In this document: piece after piece, positions 36,376 to 45,203 of the stretch
How positions within the stretch are numbered: position 1 is the stretch's first letter
How the letters are laid out: every line of letters begins with the position of its first letter
From: PNAI01 sp035501735
Lineage (GTDB): Bacteria > Pseudomonadota > Alphaproteobacteria > Rhizobiales > Xanthobacteraceae
Length of the DNA: 64,000 bases
Direction of reading: 5' to 3'
NCBI GenBank assembly: GCA_035501735.1
Contig: DATJVR010000027.1
Coordinates: forward strand, 1-64,000
Notes under the pieces: generated by a model
What the model saw: the letters and a program-made list of their open reading frames with translations, nothing else
Told to the model about the DNA's origin: nothing
Databases searched by the model: none
Translations under genes and position numbers: made by a program

Positions 36376-37374
36376 TTATAGATCCATCGTGCTCGGCGCG
36401 AAAATTTCCGCTAGGCCCACCCGCCGCGGCGTCAGCCCCTGGTCGTGCACATATTGCGCGATCGTCTCCAGCACGTTGCGCGCCGCCTTGATGCCATAGG
36501 CCATCGGGTCAGTTGCGAATGCGCGCTTGGTGTCCTCGCCCAGGAGCCCGGTGACGAAGTATGACCGCAGCATCTCCTGGCCGCCGCGGATGACGTCCGC
36601 GCGCGCCGCCACGAATGCGGAGTAGAGATTCAATGCAAGCCAGGGATGCTTTTCCAGCAACGCGCGCCGCACCACCACCGTGTGGTTGATCGGGAACAGG
36701 CCGGTCTGGGCGAAATAACGCCAGCCTTCCGCTTCGCGGTCGAACAGCGGCCGCACGCGCGCATCGCCGGACAAATCGAGGCGGCTGCGGTCAACCAGAT
36801 TGCGGTGTGTGAGGTAGAGCAGGGTGGCATCAAGTTCGCCGCCGACCAGCATTTCGCCGATATTGGTCGACGGCGGAATGTACGAGAGCCGGATTCCCGC
36901 CGGCGGCGCGAAACCGGTGGAGCCGCCGTGGCTTTTCTCCGGCGCACGTTCCATGAACCATTCGATGTCGCGCGCATTCACGCCGAACTCGTGCTGCAAC
37001 GCGCCGCGTGCCCAGATCGCCGCAGTCTGCTGATACTCCGGCACCCCCACACGCTTGCCCCGCAAATCGGCCGGCTTGCTGATACCGGCGTTGGCGCGCA
37101 CCAGAATACGGGTGTGGAAGAACTCGCGGCTGGTGAACACTGGCAGCGCCACCCACGGCGTCGGGCCGCGCGATGTCGCGATCAGGAGCGACGACATCGA
37201 CATTTCGGAGACGTCGAACTCGCCGAACTTCAATTGCCGCCAGAACATCTCGGATGGATGCACCGCGGTCGGGATCAGCCGGATGCCCTCCGCCTTCACC
37301 GTCCCATCGAGCAGCGGACGCGTGTTTTCGTTTTCGGACAGCGCGAGGCTGAGCTCCAGCGTGGCAGCGGTCAT
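36376..37374 (-). CDS. Type-2 periplasmic-binding-fold protein, 4,5-dihydroxyphthalate decarboxylase-like
   Basis: A 332-residue protein similar to those often annotated as 4,5-dihydroxyphthalate decarboxylase or NMT1/THI5-like binding proteins. The start LELSLALSENENTRPLLDGTVKAEGI and the segment FDVSEMSMSSLLIATSRG are typical. GKRVGVPEYQQTAAIWARGAL is the ligand-binding domain hinge. No signal peptide is present, which favours a cytoplasmic enzyme or an atypical binding protein. The label decarboxylase is family usage; I cannot confirm catalysis. It ends six bases from the convergent Bug-1 stop. Confidence 0.75.
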   Translation of the reverse strand: MTAATLELSLALSENENTRPLLDGTVKAEGIRLIPTAVHPSEMFWRQLKFGEFDVSEMSMSSLLIATSRGPTPWVALPVFTSREFFHTRILVRANAGISKPADLRGKRVGVPEYQQTAAIWARGALQHEFGVNARDIEWFMERAPEKSHGGSTGFAPPAGIRLSYIPPSTNIGEMLVGGELDATLLYLTHRNLVDRSRLDLSGDARVRPLFDREAEGWRYFAQTGLFPINHTVVVRRALLEKHPWLALNLYSAFVAARADVIRGGQEMLRSYFVTGLLGEDTKRAFATDPMAYGIKAARNVLETIAQYVHDQGLTPRRVGLAEIFAPSTMDL

Positions 37375-37419
37375 TTCGATCCTTGGCTTTCCGGGTTGCT
37401 CGAGGGTTACGTCTTGGCG

Positions 37420-38103
37420 TCACCGTCCGCCCGCGGCTTCGATGATGCGCGCCATTTCCGAATAGCCGCGCGTGCGCGCGGCCTGTAGCGGTGTCGTGCG
37501 TTGCCGATCCGCAATGTTGACGTCGGCGCCGGCATCGACCAGCGCCTTGACGATGGCCGTGTGATTGGCGCCGCCATTGCCGAGCACGATCGCCTCCATC
37601 AGCGCGGTCCAGCCGAGGTTGTTGACGTGGTTGAGCGGTGATTTTGCCGCGATCAACAATTTCACGATCTCGACGTTGCCCTTATGCGCCGCCGCGATCA
37701 GCGCGGTGCCGTTGTAGCGGCTCGTGATGTTCTTTGCGCTCGCCCCACCCTCCAGCAGTATCTTCAGCATTTCGACGTCGTTCTGCACCGCCGCGATGGT
37801 CACGGGATCGTAGCGTTCGGCATCGAGCGCGTTCGGATTGGCGCCGCCTTTGAGCAGCGCCCGCGCCGCATCGTATTTCTTGAAGAACACCGCGACATGC
37901 AGCGGCGTGCGGCTTTTCGAATCCTGGAGGTTCACCTTTTCGCCAGCCGCAATCAGCCGCGTGATTTCGGCCGCGTCTCCTTTGGCGGCCGCTTCATGCA
38001 GGCCGGCATAGATTTTCAGGTCCTCTGGACTGGGGGGCGTTTGCGCGCGCGCCGCACCAGTGGCAACGGCGGCAAGCAGTGCGAAGGCGAAAAGGAATCT
38101 CAT
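37420..38103 (-). CDS. Secreted ankyrin-repeat protein
   Basis: A 227-residue protein with a signal peptide (MRFLFAFALLAAVATGAARA) and about five ankyrin repeats. Each shows the TPLHxAxxxG pattern or its variants, for example SRTPLHVAVFFKKYDAARALLKGGANPNA, GTALIAAAHKGNVEIVKLLI and WTALMEAIVLGNGGANHTAIVKALVDAGADVN. It is likely periplasmic and binds another protein. In Rhizobiales such genes often accompany catabolic or transporter genes, but no partner is clear. It starts six bases before the Bug-2 stop on the same strand, so co-transcription is likely. Confidence 0.88.
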   Translation of the reverse strand: MRFLFAFALLAAVATGAARAQTPPSPEDLKIYAGLHEAAAKGDAAEITRLIAAGEKVNLQDSKSRTPLHVAVFFKKYDAARALLKGGANPNALDAERYDPVTIAAVQNDVEMLKILLEGGASAKNITSRYNGTALIAAAHKGNVEIVKLLIAAKSPLNHVNNLGWTALMEAIVLGNGGANHTAIVKALVDAGADVNIADRQRTTPLQAARTRGYSEMARIIEAAGGR

Positions 38104-38108
38104 CGCGA

Positions 38109-39089
38109 CTAGTTGGTTTTCAAGTTGAGCGATTTTACCACCGGGGTCCAGCGCGCAAGATCACTCTTGATCAATTCCACGAAATCGGCCGGCGTGCCGC
38201 CCAGAGGTTCAACCGAAAGTTTCGTCAGCAAGGATTTGAGTTCTGCCGAATTGAGGCCGGCGTTGACCTGGGCATTGATCTTCGTCACCACCGCGGGCGG
38301 AGCGCCGACCGGCGCCAGCAACCCGGTCCAGCTTCGCGACACGACGGCTGGATATCCTGACTCGATCATGGTCGGCAGCTCGGGCAGGACGGCACTGCGC
38401 TTCGGGCTTGCGACCGCGAGCGCGCGCAGCTTGCCCTCGCGGATCAGCGGAAGCAGCACGCCGGTATCCTCGAAGGTCATTTGCACGTTGCCCGCGACCA
38501 GGCCCTGGATCGATGGTGCGCCGCCGCGATAGGGCACATGCACGATGTCGATCCCGGCCGCAGCCTTGAACATCTCGCCCGTAAGATGCGGCAGCACGCC
38601 GATGCCGCCGGATGAAAAATTGATCTTGCCGGGGTTGGCCTTGGCGTAGGCCACCAGCTCCTGCACGGTGTTTGCCGGCACCGACGGATGCACCACCAGG
38701 ATCAGCGATCCGGTGCCGATCGCGACGATATGCGTGAAGCTGGTGAGCGGATCGTAGCCCGCATCCTTGTGCAGCATCGGCGCGAGAATAAGTCCGCTGA
38801 CGCTGGAGCAAAGCAGGGTGTAGCCATCCGCGTCCGCCCGCGCCGCTTCCCTGGAGCCGAGCGTATTGCCGGCGCCCGGTCGATTGTCCACCACCACGCT
38901 CTGGCCGAGCGACGAGGTCAGGTAGTTCGCAACCACGCGCGTGATCACATCCACCGGTCCGCCCGGCGGCGTCGGCACGATGATCTTGATCCCCCGGTTC
39001 GGATAGTCCTGCGCCTGAAGGGGAGTGGCTGCGAGTGCAAGCCAGAGTCCCCCAATTACGAGCCAAATACGCATGCCGAACATGATCAT
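38109..39089 (-). CDS. Bug-family (TctC) periplasmic binding protein, copy 2
   Basis: A 326-residue Bug protein. The signal peptide ends at LQA, and the mature start QDYPNRGIKIIVPTPPGGPVDVITRVVANYLTSSLGQSVVVDNRPGAGNTLGSREAARADADGYTLL is the family pattern. GGIGVLPHLTGEMFKAAAGIDIVHVPYRGGAPSIQGLVAGNVQMTFEDTG is the ligand region. ATG 39089 has CGGGAG at the right distance; later in-frame ATGs at 39083 and 39074 are possible. It leads the ankyrin gene and is divergent from the FAD monooxygenase gene, with 122 bases between. Confidence 0.92.
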   Translation of the reverse strand: MIMFGMRIWLVIGGLWLALAATPLQAQDYPNRGIKIIVPTPPGGPVDVITRVVANYLTSSLGQSVVVDNRPGAGNTLGSREAARADADGYTLLCSSVSGLILAPMLHKDAGYDPLTSFTHIVAIGTGSLILVVHPSVPANTVQELVAYAKANPGKINFSSGGIGVLPHLTGEMFKAAAGIDIVHVPYRGGAPSIQGLVAGNVQMTFEDTGVLLPLIREGKLRALAVASPKRSAVLPELPTMIESGYPAVVSRSWTGLLAPVGAPPAVVTKINAQVNAGLNSAELKSLLTKLSVEPLGGTPADFVELIKSDLARWTPVVKSLNLKTN

Positions 39090-39211
39090 CTCCCGGTTGC
39101 CTTTCCCGCCATGATAATATCATTACGGCGGATGTGTCCCAAAATAGGCAGTGCACAAATAGCGTCGCCCGCCGCCGCTTTCGCATCGCGCCACATGATT
39201 AGCGCCGGACC

Positions 39212-40405
39212 ATGCTGAGCAAAGTCGCAATCATAGGCGGCGGCATCGGCGGGCTTACCGCCGCGCTCGCCCTGCTCCGGAGCGGCATCGATGTCGATGT
39301 CTACGAACAGGCGCCGGAGCTCAAGGAGCTCGGCGCCGGCGTGCAGATCAGCGCCAACGGCACGCGCGTCCTTTATGCACTGGGGCTGGGCGCGGCAATC
39401 GAGCGCGTCGGTGTCATCGTCGCCGGCAAAGAGATCCGGCTCTGGAATACCGGTCAGACCTGGAAGCTGTTCGACCTCGGCGCCGTTTCCGTGCAGCGTT
39501 ATGGCTTTCCCTACATGATGTTCCATCGCGGCGATCTGCATGGCGTTCTGCTTGACGCGATCAAAACCCAAAAATCCGATGCCATCCGCCTCGATCACAA
39601 ATGCATCGGCGTCGAACAATCGGTCGACAGCGTCGCGATGACATTCGAGAACGGCAAGACCGCTCACGCGCCGATCGTCATCGGCGCCGATGGCGTGCAA
39701 TCGCGGCTGCGCGCATGTCTCTTCGGCGCCGACCGGCCGGAATTCACCGGCATCGTGGCCTGGCGCGGACTGATCCCGCGCGCCGCCGTACCGGCGAGCG
39801 TGAAAATGGATGTCGGCACCAACTGGGTCGGCCCGGGCGGACATGTGGTGCATTATCCGGTGCGCGGCGGCGCGCTGCTCAATTTCGTTGGCCTGCTCGA
39901 GCGCGACGACTGGCGGGTGGAATCCTGGACCGTGCGCGGCACCATCGACGAGTTTGCCAACGATTTTCGTGGCTGGCACGACGACGTGCAGGCCATGATC
40001 CGCTGCGTGGAGGTTCCCTACAAATGGGCGCTGTTCGCGCGTCCGCCCATGCCGCGATGGACCAAGGGTCGCATCACGTTGCTCGGCGATGCCTGTCACT
40101 CCATGCTGCCCATGCTGGCGCAGGGCGCGGTCATGGCGATCGAGGATGGATGTGTGTTGGCCCGATGTCTGAAGACCGATGCGGCCGATCCGCTCGTCGC
40201 GCTGCAGCGCTACGAAGCCGCACGGCGCGAACGCGCCAACAAGGCGGTGCAGGGTTCGGCTGAAAATGCCAGGCGTTTTCACAATCCCGAGCTCGCCCAC
40301 GCCGCCGGCGCCGACGCCTACGTGAACCGCGAATGGCAGGAGGAGAAGGTGAAGCAGCGCTACGAGTGGCTGTTCACCTACGACGCCACGACGGCGGCAA
40401 TTTGA
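39212..40405 (+). CDS. FAD-dependent aromatic-ring monooxygenase (salicylate/3-hydroxybenzoate hydroxylase type)
   Basis: A 397-residue class A flavoprotein monooxygenase. The dinucleotide fold is VAIIGGGIGGLTAALALLRSG, the DG motif is near APIVIGADGVQSRLR, and the GD motif is GRITLLGDACHSMLPMLAQGAVMAIEDG. These enzymes use NAD(P)H and oxygen to hydroxylate phenolic acids such as salicylate or 3-hydroxybenzoate; the precise substrate is not clear. Length is normal. The downstream binding-protein gene starts 143 bases later, and other binding proteins flank it, so a role in aromatic acid uptake and oxidation is plausible but inferred. Confidence 0.88.
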   Translation: MLSKVAIIGGGIGGLTAALALLRSGIDVDVYEQAPELKELGAGVQISANGTRVLYALGLGAAIERVGVIVAGKEIRLWNTGQTWKLFDLGAVSVQRYGFPYMMFHRGDLHGVLLDAIKTQKSDAIRLDHKCIGVEQSVDSVAMTFENGKTAHAPIVIGADGVQSRLRACLFGADRPEFTGIVAWRGLIPRAAVPASVKMDVGTNWVGPGGHVVHYPVRGGALLNFVGLLERDDWRVESWTVRGTIDEFANDFRGWHDDVQAMIRCVEVPYKWALFARPPMPRWTKGRITLLGDACHSMLPMLAQGAVMAIEDGCVLARCLKTDAADPLVALQRYEAARRERANKAVQGSAENARRFHNPELAHAAGADAYVNREWQEEKVKQRYEWLFTYDATTAAI

Positions 40406-40548
40406 TTTGACCATTGCCGACGGGCGACCGCCCATCGCGTCGCGCACACGATGTCGCGCACACGATGCAGACTTGCCATGACGTTGGTTGAGGCAGACAA
40501 TTGTTCAAAATCGTCGTGCCGGGCAAAAAAACTCGAGAGGAATTCTTC

Positions 40549-41439
40549 ATGGTGGATTTGCAGCGGGTCAAGATCGCGCCCAAAGGCATGGGGCTCAACG
40601 ATTTCGTCGCCTATCAGGAGGGCTTCTTCGCCGCCGAAGGTCTCGACGTCGAGCTTGACTGGAAAACCTTCAAGGGCACGCAGTCGAGTTGGAAGGGCAT
40701 GGAATATTTCCAGCGTCCGCAGGACCAGCCCTACACGGAATCCAAAGAAGACGTGATCCAGGGCGCCTGCGTCTGGGGTACGATCTGCAACGCCTCGGCC
40801 GGCATGGGGCGCATCGTGGCGGATGCTTATGGCGATTCACCCTGGGCGATTTTCGTGCGGCCGGATTCGAAAATCCGCAAGCCGGAAGACCTCAAGGATG
40901 TTCCCATTTCCGTCGGCATGCGCGCCGGCAGCCATTTCAACGTGCCGTTCCGATTGGAAAAATATCTCTCGCTCGAACACATCAAGGTGGTCAACATTGG
41001 CGGCTTCGGTGCGCGCCTGAAGGCGCTGCTCGACGGCGAGGTGGAGGCCGCAAGCCTTCTTCCTCCGCAGATCGCCATGGCGGAACAATTGGGCCTGCGC
41101 CAGATCATCGCGGACACGTTCCATACGCTGTGGTGGGTTCCGCAAAATGCCACGCCGCAAATCGTGCGTAGCTACCTCAACGCGCTGCAGCGCGCCGAGG
41201 AGGCGATGAACAGAGACGAAAAGAAATATCTCCCGCTGTGGCAGCTCTCGGTGCCGGCCGAATTCGCCGACTACCATCCTTGGGATTTCTCCAAGTTCGG
41301 CCGCGGCGAGCGCTTCGTCTACAAGCGCATCCCGCAGGCCGAGTTCGACGACACCATGGCGCAGGTCAAGCGCTGGGGACTCGATCAATTCCTGAAGGAG
41401 CGCGATTTCGGGAAGCTGACCGCCAAGACCGCAGCTTGA
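40549..41439 (+). CDS. ABC-type substrate-binding protein without signal peptide
   Basis: A protein of about 296 residues with the NMT1/SsuA-like type-2 binding fold. VKIAPKGMGLNDFVAYQEGFFAAEGLDVELDWKTFKGTQSS is the family start, and NVPFRLEKYLSLEHIKVVNIGGFGARLKALLDGEVEAASLLPPQIA is the core. No export signal is visible, as in the 36376 gene, so this may be a cytoplasmic relative. ATG 40549 has GAGAGG upstream; a TTG at 40501 is also in frame. Its last 74 bases overlap the 3' end of the convergent beta-propeller gene. It probably follows the monooxygenase gene in one transcript. Confidence 0.78.
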   Translation: MVDLQRVKIAPKGMGLNDFVAYQEGFFAAEGLDVELDWKTFKGTQSSWKGMEYFQRPQDQPYTESKEDVIQGACVWGTICNASAGMGRIVADAYGDSPWAIFVRPDSKIRKPEDLKDVPISVGMRAGSHFNVPFRLEKYLSLEHIKVVNIGGFGARLKALLDGEVEAASLLPPQIAMAEQLGLRQIIADTFHTLWWVPQNATPQIVRSYLNALQRAEEAMNRDEKKYLPLWQLSVPAEFADYHPWDFSKFGRGERFVYKRIPQAEFDDTMAQVKRWGLDQFLKERDFGKLTAKTAA

Positions 41440-42694
41440 CCGCTCCGTTTGCGCGATGGCTTGCTTCTTTCGCCTGCACGATGACGCGGCCGGTCATGAA
41501 TTCGTGGAACGAGCAGTAATAGTCGTACGCGCCCGGCTGCTCGAAGACATGGGAGAAGGTCCCGCCCGGCAAAAGCGAGTCGGATTTCACCGAGCCATCC
41601 TTGAATGTGACCGTGTGGGGCGCGCCATCGTTATTGATCCATGTTACGCTTTCACCCGCTTTGATGGTGATCGTGCCCGGCGCGAACGCGAAATTCGTGA
41701 TCGAGACGTTCCCGGCGTGACCGGCCGCCGCGGATTGCACCACGACTTTACGAGGAGCGTTACCGACTGCGATCGTTTCGACCTTCTTGCTGGCCAGATC
41801 GACGATCGAGAGATCATTCGACCCTTCGTTCGTCACGAAGGCGGTTTTTCCGTCGCCTGACACGGTCATCCAGTGCGGCTGCCTGCCGACCGCGATCGTG
41901 CCCAGCGCGACGTTTTTCTTGGGATCAAACATCTGCAGCACGCCGGGGCCTTGAACGACGGCCAAACCGAACGCCGTATGGGCAAACCAATTGACGTAAT
42001 GCGGCGACACGCCGGTCGGAATCTCGGCCACGACCTTGTTGGTTGCAGGGTTCAAAACCTCGACCGCATCTTGCCCCGCGACGGTGTAGTAGAGGGCCTT
42101 GCCCTGAAATCCGAATTCAACATCCCGCGGCGCTTTGTCGAGCGGGATCGTACGCGTGACGGTTTGCTTCGAAAGATCGATCACCACCAGCGCGAAACTG
42201 CCGGGTTGCTGCGAGCTGACATAGGCCACCTTGCCGTCGGGACGAATGGCAACCGTGTGCGGTTTTGCCACCGGCACGGACCCGACCACCTGATGCTTCG
42301 CCGTGTCGACGAATGCTATGCGATCCTCGCCGTTGACTGCCACCAACAGCCGTTTCCCGTCCGGCGTCAACGTGAGGCCATGGGGCGACTTGCCGACGTC
42401 GATGGTCTGCACGACCTTGTCGGTGCTGGTATCGATCAAACTGACCTGCGCGGAACCATCGCCGGCGACATAGACCCATCGGCCATTCCGCGTGATCGTC
42501 ATTCCGTGCGGCCCCGCTGCGACGGGAATGGTGGCCACCACCTTGCCCATGGCCATATCGACCACGGATACGGTGTTGTCCTTGAAATTGCCCACATAGA
42601 CCTTCGGGGCTGCGGAAGCGAAACCGGAGGCGTTGGCGACCAACGCTCCGGCAAACAGGAAGGTGATGGTTTCACGTCGAATATCGAAAAACAT
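41366..42694 (-). CDS. Secreted YVTN beta-propeller protein fused to a cupredoxin domain
   Basis: A 442-residue secreted protein. A signal peptide of about 29 residues is followed by seven or so YVTN-type beta-propeller repeats (VYVGNFKDNTVSVVDMAMGKVVATIPVAAGPHGMTIT and similar) up to about residue 330. A type-1 copper (cupredoxin) domain then spans about 335-408. Copper ligands appear as His in DGAPHTVTF and Cys, His and Met in YYCSFHEFMTG, the pattern of pseudoazurin or amicyanin. A basic tail of about 33 residues follows the cupredoxin and overlaps the convergent gene. It is divergent from an ECF sigma factor gene, which may control it. ATG 42694 has CGGGAG upstream. Confidence 0.88.
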   Translation of the reverse strand: MFFDIRRETITFLFAGALVANASGFASAAPKVYVGNFKDNTVSVVDMAMGKVVATIPVAAGPHGMTITRNGRWVYVAGDGSAQVSLIDTSTDKVVQTIDVGKSPHGLTLTPDGKRLLVAVNGEDRIAFVDTAKHQVVGSVPVAKPHTVAIRPDGKVAYVSSQQPGSFALVVIDLSKQTVTRTIPLDKAPRDVEFGFQGKALYYTVAGQDAVEVLNPATNKVVAEIPTGVSPHYVNWFAHTAFGLAVVQGPGVLQMFDPKKNVALGTIAVGRQPHWMTVSGDGKTAFVTNEGSNDLSIVDLASKKVETIAVGNAPRKVVVQSAAAGHAGNVSITNFAFAPGTITIKAGESVTWINNDGAPHTVTFKDGSVKSDSLLPGGTFSHVFEQPGAYDYYCSFHEFMTGRVIVQAKEASHRANGAVKLRSWRSASRNRAPSGIDRVPSA

Positions 42695-42865
42695 TCGGGT
42701 CTCCCGGGTTGACGACGGTGACACGACCGATAGACCGTGCATCCGACCGGATACCGGCTTGACTCCAGAATTGCCGGGCATATTCCCGGTTCGGATGAAA
42801 AGTTCCGGTTCAATAAGGTTTGATGGTCCAGCAGGAATAAAACGGAGCCTGTGCGAGTCTGTTAC

Positions 42866-43426
42866 ATGGGCTCGCCTTCGAATGGCGGTGGCACGGTGAA
42901 TGAGGACGAAAGAGCTCGCTTTGAGCACGTTGTTGTTCCGCATCTGCCAGACGCTTTCGCAATGGCTCGATGGCTTGCCGGCAACGCCAGTGATGCCGAG
43001 GACATCGTGCAGGAAGCATGCTTGCGGGCCTACCGCGCTATTGGAAATTTCCGCGGCGATAGCCCGCGGGCCTGGGTGATGACGATTGTACGAAACACCG
43101 CATTCACCTGGCTCAAGAAACACCGCGAACCGGCGTTGGTGAGCATGGACAGCCACGGCGATCGCGGCGAGGACCAGAAATTGGATCCCGTGGATCCCGC
43201 AACGCCGGAATCGACGCTCATCGAGCAGGCGGAGGCCGCCCGTCTGGAATCCGCGATCGCGGGATTGCCGCCGCTGTTTCGTGAGACGCTGGTGCTGCGC
43301 GAGTTGCAGGGATTCGACTACCGCGCGATCGGGGAAATCACCGGCGTGCCGATCGGCACCGTAATGTCGCGGCTTGCAAGGGCGCGCCGTCAATTGATGG
43401 CTGCGCTCGGAACGGATGACAAATGA
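42866..43426 (+). CDS. ECF-type RNA polymerase sigma factor
   Basis: A protein of about 186 residues with the two conserved sigma-70 regions. Region 2 is MARWLAGNASDAEDIVQEACLRAYRAIGNFRGDSPRAWVMTIVRNTAF, and region 4 is LPPLFRETLVLRELQGFDYRAIGEITGVPIGTVMSRLARARRQL. That is a typical extracytoplasmic-function sigma factor. The start is uncertain between GTG 42851, ATG 42866 and GTG 42896, because none has a well-spaced Shine-Dalgarno. It overlaps the next gene as ATGA, and that gene encodes a membrane anti-sigma factor. The divergent cupredoxin protein gene is the most likely target. Confidence 0.92.
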   Translation: MGSPSNGGGTVNEDERARFEHVVVPHLPDAFAMARWLAGNASDAEDIVQEACLRAYRAIGNFRGDSPRAWVMTIVRNTAFTWLKKHREPALVSMDSHGDRGEDQKLDPVDPATPESTLIEQAEAARLESAIAGLPPLFRETLVLRELQGFDYRAIGEITGVPIGTVMSRLARARRQLMAALGTDDK

Positions 43427-44181
43427 GCACGACCGGAACCGATGATCGCTATCTTCTGGTGCACGCCTATTGCGATGGCGAACTCGACCCCGTCAACGCC
43501 AAGGCGATCGAGCAGCAGATTTCCGCCGATCCTAGCCTGGCCGCTGAGCGCGACCGGATCATGGCGCTGCGACGTGCGCTTCATGGCAATTTACCGGCGC
43601 GCCCGCTGCCGCGTGGATTGCGCGATGATGTGATGAAATCAATCGGCCGCCCGCGGCACGATGTCCTGTCCGCCTGGAACAAGATCGCGGCTTCGATACT
43701 GGTTGCAATCGCGCTTTCGGCGGCAGGCGCCTGGTATATCGTCGGCCGGGGCGAGGATGACATCTTCATCCGCGAACTGACGGCGAGCCACGCCCGCGCT
43801 CTGATTGCCGCGCGGGTAACCGACGTCAATTCGTCCGATCAGCACACGATCAAGCCGTGGTTCAGTACGCGAACCGCACAGGCGCCGCGCATCGTCGACT
43901 TGACCGCCGAAGGATACCCGCTCGTTGGTGGCCGGCTCGACGTGATCGAAAAAATACCGGTGCCGACCCTCGTCTACGGTCACCGCGAGCATTTCATCAG
44001 CCTGACGGAAATGCCCGCATCCGCGACGACGGGAACGCCGCTCGGAACGCACGCGATGACCGGCTTCAACATCATCGGCTGGGCCGAGGATGAAACGTCC
44101 TACTGGGCTACGTCCGATATCGAGCTCGCCGTACTCAAGATTTTCGTCGAAAAATTCCGCGCGGCTGAGCGCCAGCGCTAG
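43423..44181 (+). CDS. Membrane-anchored anti-sigma factor
   Basis: A 252-residue protein with an N-terminal cytoplasmic anti-sigma-like part (LLVHAYCDGELDPVNAKAIEQQISADPSLAAERDRIMALR, the common HAYxDGEL start), one transmembrane helix at about residues 87-107 and a periplasmic part of about 140 residues ending NIIGWAEDETSYWATSDIELAVLKIFVEKFRAAE. The periplasmic part resembles that of anti-sigma factors of the RskA or PA-like type. It would hold the sigma factor inactive until a periplasmic signal. Its ATG overlaps the sigma gene stop. Confidence 0.88.
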   Translation: MSTTGTDDRYLLVHAYCDGELDPVNAKAIEQQISADPSLAAERDRIMALRRALHGNLPARPLPRGLRDDVMKSIGRPRHDVLSAWNKIAASILVAIALSAAGAWYIVGRGEDDIFIRELTASHARALIAARVTDVNSSDQHTIKPWFSTRTAQAPRIVDLTAEGYPLVGGRLDVIEKIPVPTLVYGHREHFISLTEMPASATTGTPLGTHAMTGFNIIGWAEDETSYWATSDIELAVLKIFVEKFRAAERQR

Positions 44182-44214
44182 CCTTTGAACGTCGATCGCA
44201 AGCGAAGCGGAAGC

Positions 44215-44478
44215 TTACGGACGATCGGTCGTGACCGTTCGCAATATTCTTGCCGGCATGAGCTGCGGGCGCAGATCAACCACGCAATGCGCTTCATAAT
44301 ACGGCCACCCGCGCTCGAAGCATCCGGCACCGGTGGACTGATCGCCGCCGGCTACCGGCGCAACGATTTCGGCCTGTTGGGCCGTCGCGGTGAATATCGT
44401 GAACGCGCAGGCGAGCACGGCCGCTGCAATAATGGCCAACACGATTCTGTAAAGCGGATCGGATAGCAAGCTCGACAT
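44215..44478 (-). CDS. Hypothetical small exported protein
   Basis: A protein of about 87 residues with an N-terminal membrane or signal segment (LYRIVLAIIAAAVLACAFTIFTATA) and a mature part with GDQSTGAGCFERGWPYYEAHCVVDLRPQL. The two cysteines in that part could form a disulfide. In my recollection, similar short proteins with CFERGWPYY are frequent in Bradyrhizobium-like genomes, but no function is known. ATG 44478 is preferred over the longer frame to 44532. It is convergent with the anti-sigma gene. Confidence 0.62.
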   Translation of the reverse strand: MSSLLSDPLYRIVLAIIAAAVLACAFTIFTATAQQAEIVAPVAGGDQSTGAGCFERGWPYYEAHCVVDLRPQLMPARILRTVTTDRP

Positions 44479-44674
44479 GATTCCCTCCGCCGCAGCCTTT
44501 ACCGGCCGGGCACGCAAGGAGATAACGGGCAACGCTCGCCACAGGCTTCACGCAATCGCTACAATTTTCATGATCTGCCAGGGGCCGGTCATGTTCCTTG
44601 GAATTTGAGTTAATCCCCCCTGAAATTCCCAACCGGCCTTGCCCGCAGGGGATTTTCCGGGTTAGACCCCCTTC

Positions 44675-45187
44675 ATGCCGCGCACCGCGCTCTATGCCGG
44701 GTCGTTCGATCCGGTAACCAACGGTCACCTTGATGTTGTGCGCCACGCCGTCCGTCTGTCCGACCGGCTGGTGCTGGCGATCGGCGTGCATCACGGCAAG
44801 GCGCCGCTGTTTTCCGCCGATGAGCGGCTCGATCTGCTGAAGGCGACCTGCACGCCGCTTGCCCGCAAGGCCGGGTGCAAGCTTTCGTTGATCACCTTCT
44901 CCGGATTGGTGGTCGATGCCGCGCGCAAAACCGGCGCCGACGTGTTGATCCGCGGCCTGCGCGACGGCACCGACCTCGACTACGAAATGCAGATGGCGGG
45001 CATGAATGAGGCCATGGCGCCCGATATTCAAACCGTCTTTTTGCCGGCCTCGCCGATGGTGCGCCCCATCACCGCCACTTTGGTGCGCCAGATAGCGGCC
45101 ATGGGCGGCGATGTATCAGGCTTCGTCCCGCCCCAGGTCACGGCGCGGCTGAAGAAAAAATTCGGCGGCCGCCGATCCGGCAGATGA
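44675..45187 (+). CDS. coaD: Phosphopantetheine adenylyltransferase
   Basis: CoaD transfers AMP from ATP to 4'-phosphopantetheine, the fourth step of coenzyme A synthesis. The 170-residue product has the nucleotidyltransferase motif YAGSFDPVTNGHLDVVRHA (the TxGH-like signature), DVLIRGLRDGTDLDYEMQMAGMNEAM and, in the C-terminal half, TVFLPASPMVRPITATLVRQIAAMGGDVSGFVPP. All are typical. Length matches the family. It is followed 16 bases later by a lipoprotein cyclophilin gene. Confidence 0.97.
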   Translation: MPRTALYAGSFDPVTNGHLDVVRHAVRLSDRLVLAIGVHHGKAPLFSADERLDLLKATCTPLARKAGCKLSLITFSGLVVDAARKTGADVLIRGLRDGTDLDYEMQMAGMNEAMAPDIQTVFLPASPMVRPITATLVRQIAAMGGDVSGFVPPQVTARLKKKFGGRRSGR

Positions 45188-45203
45188 CCCGAATAGGACC
45201 GCG

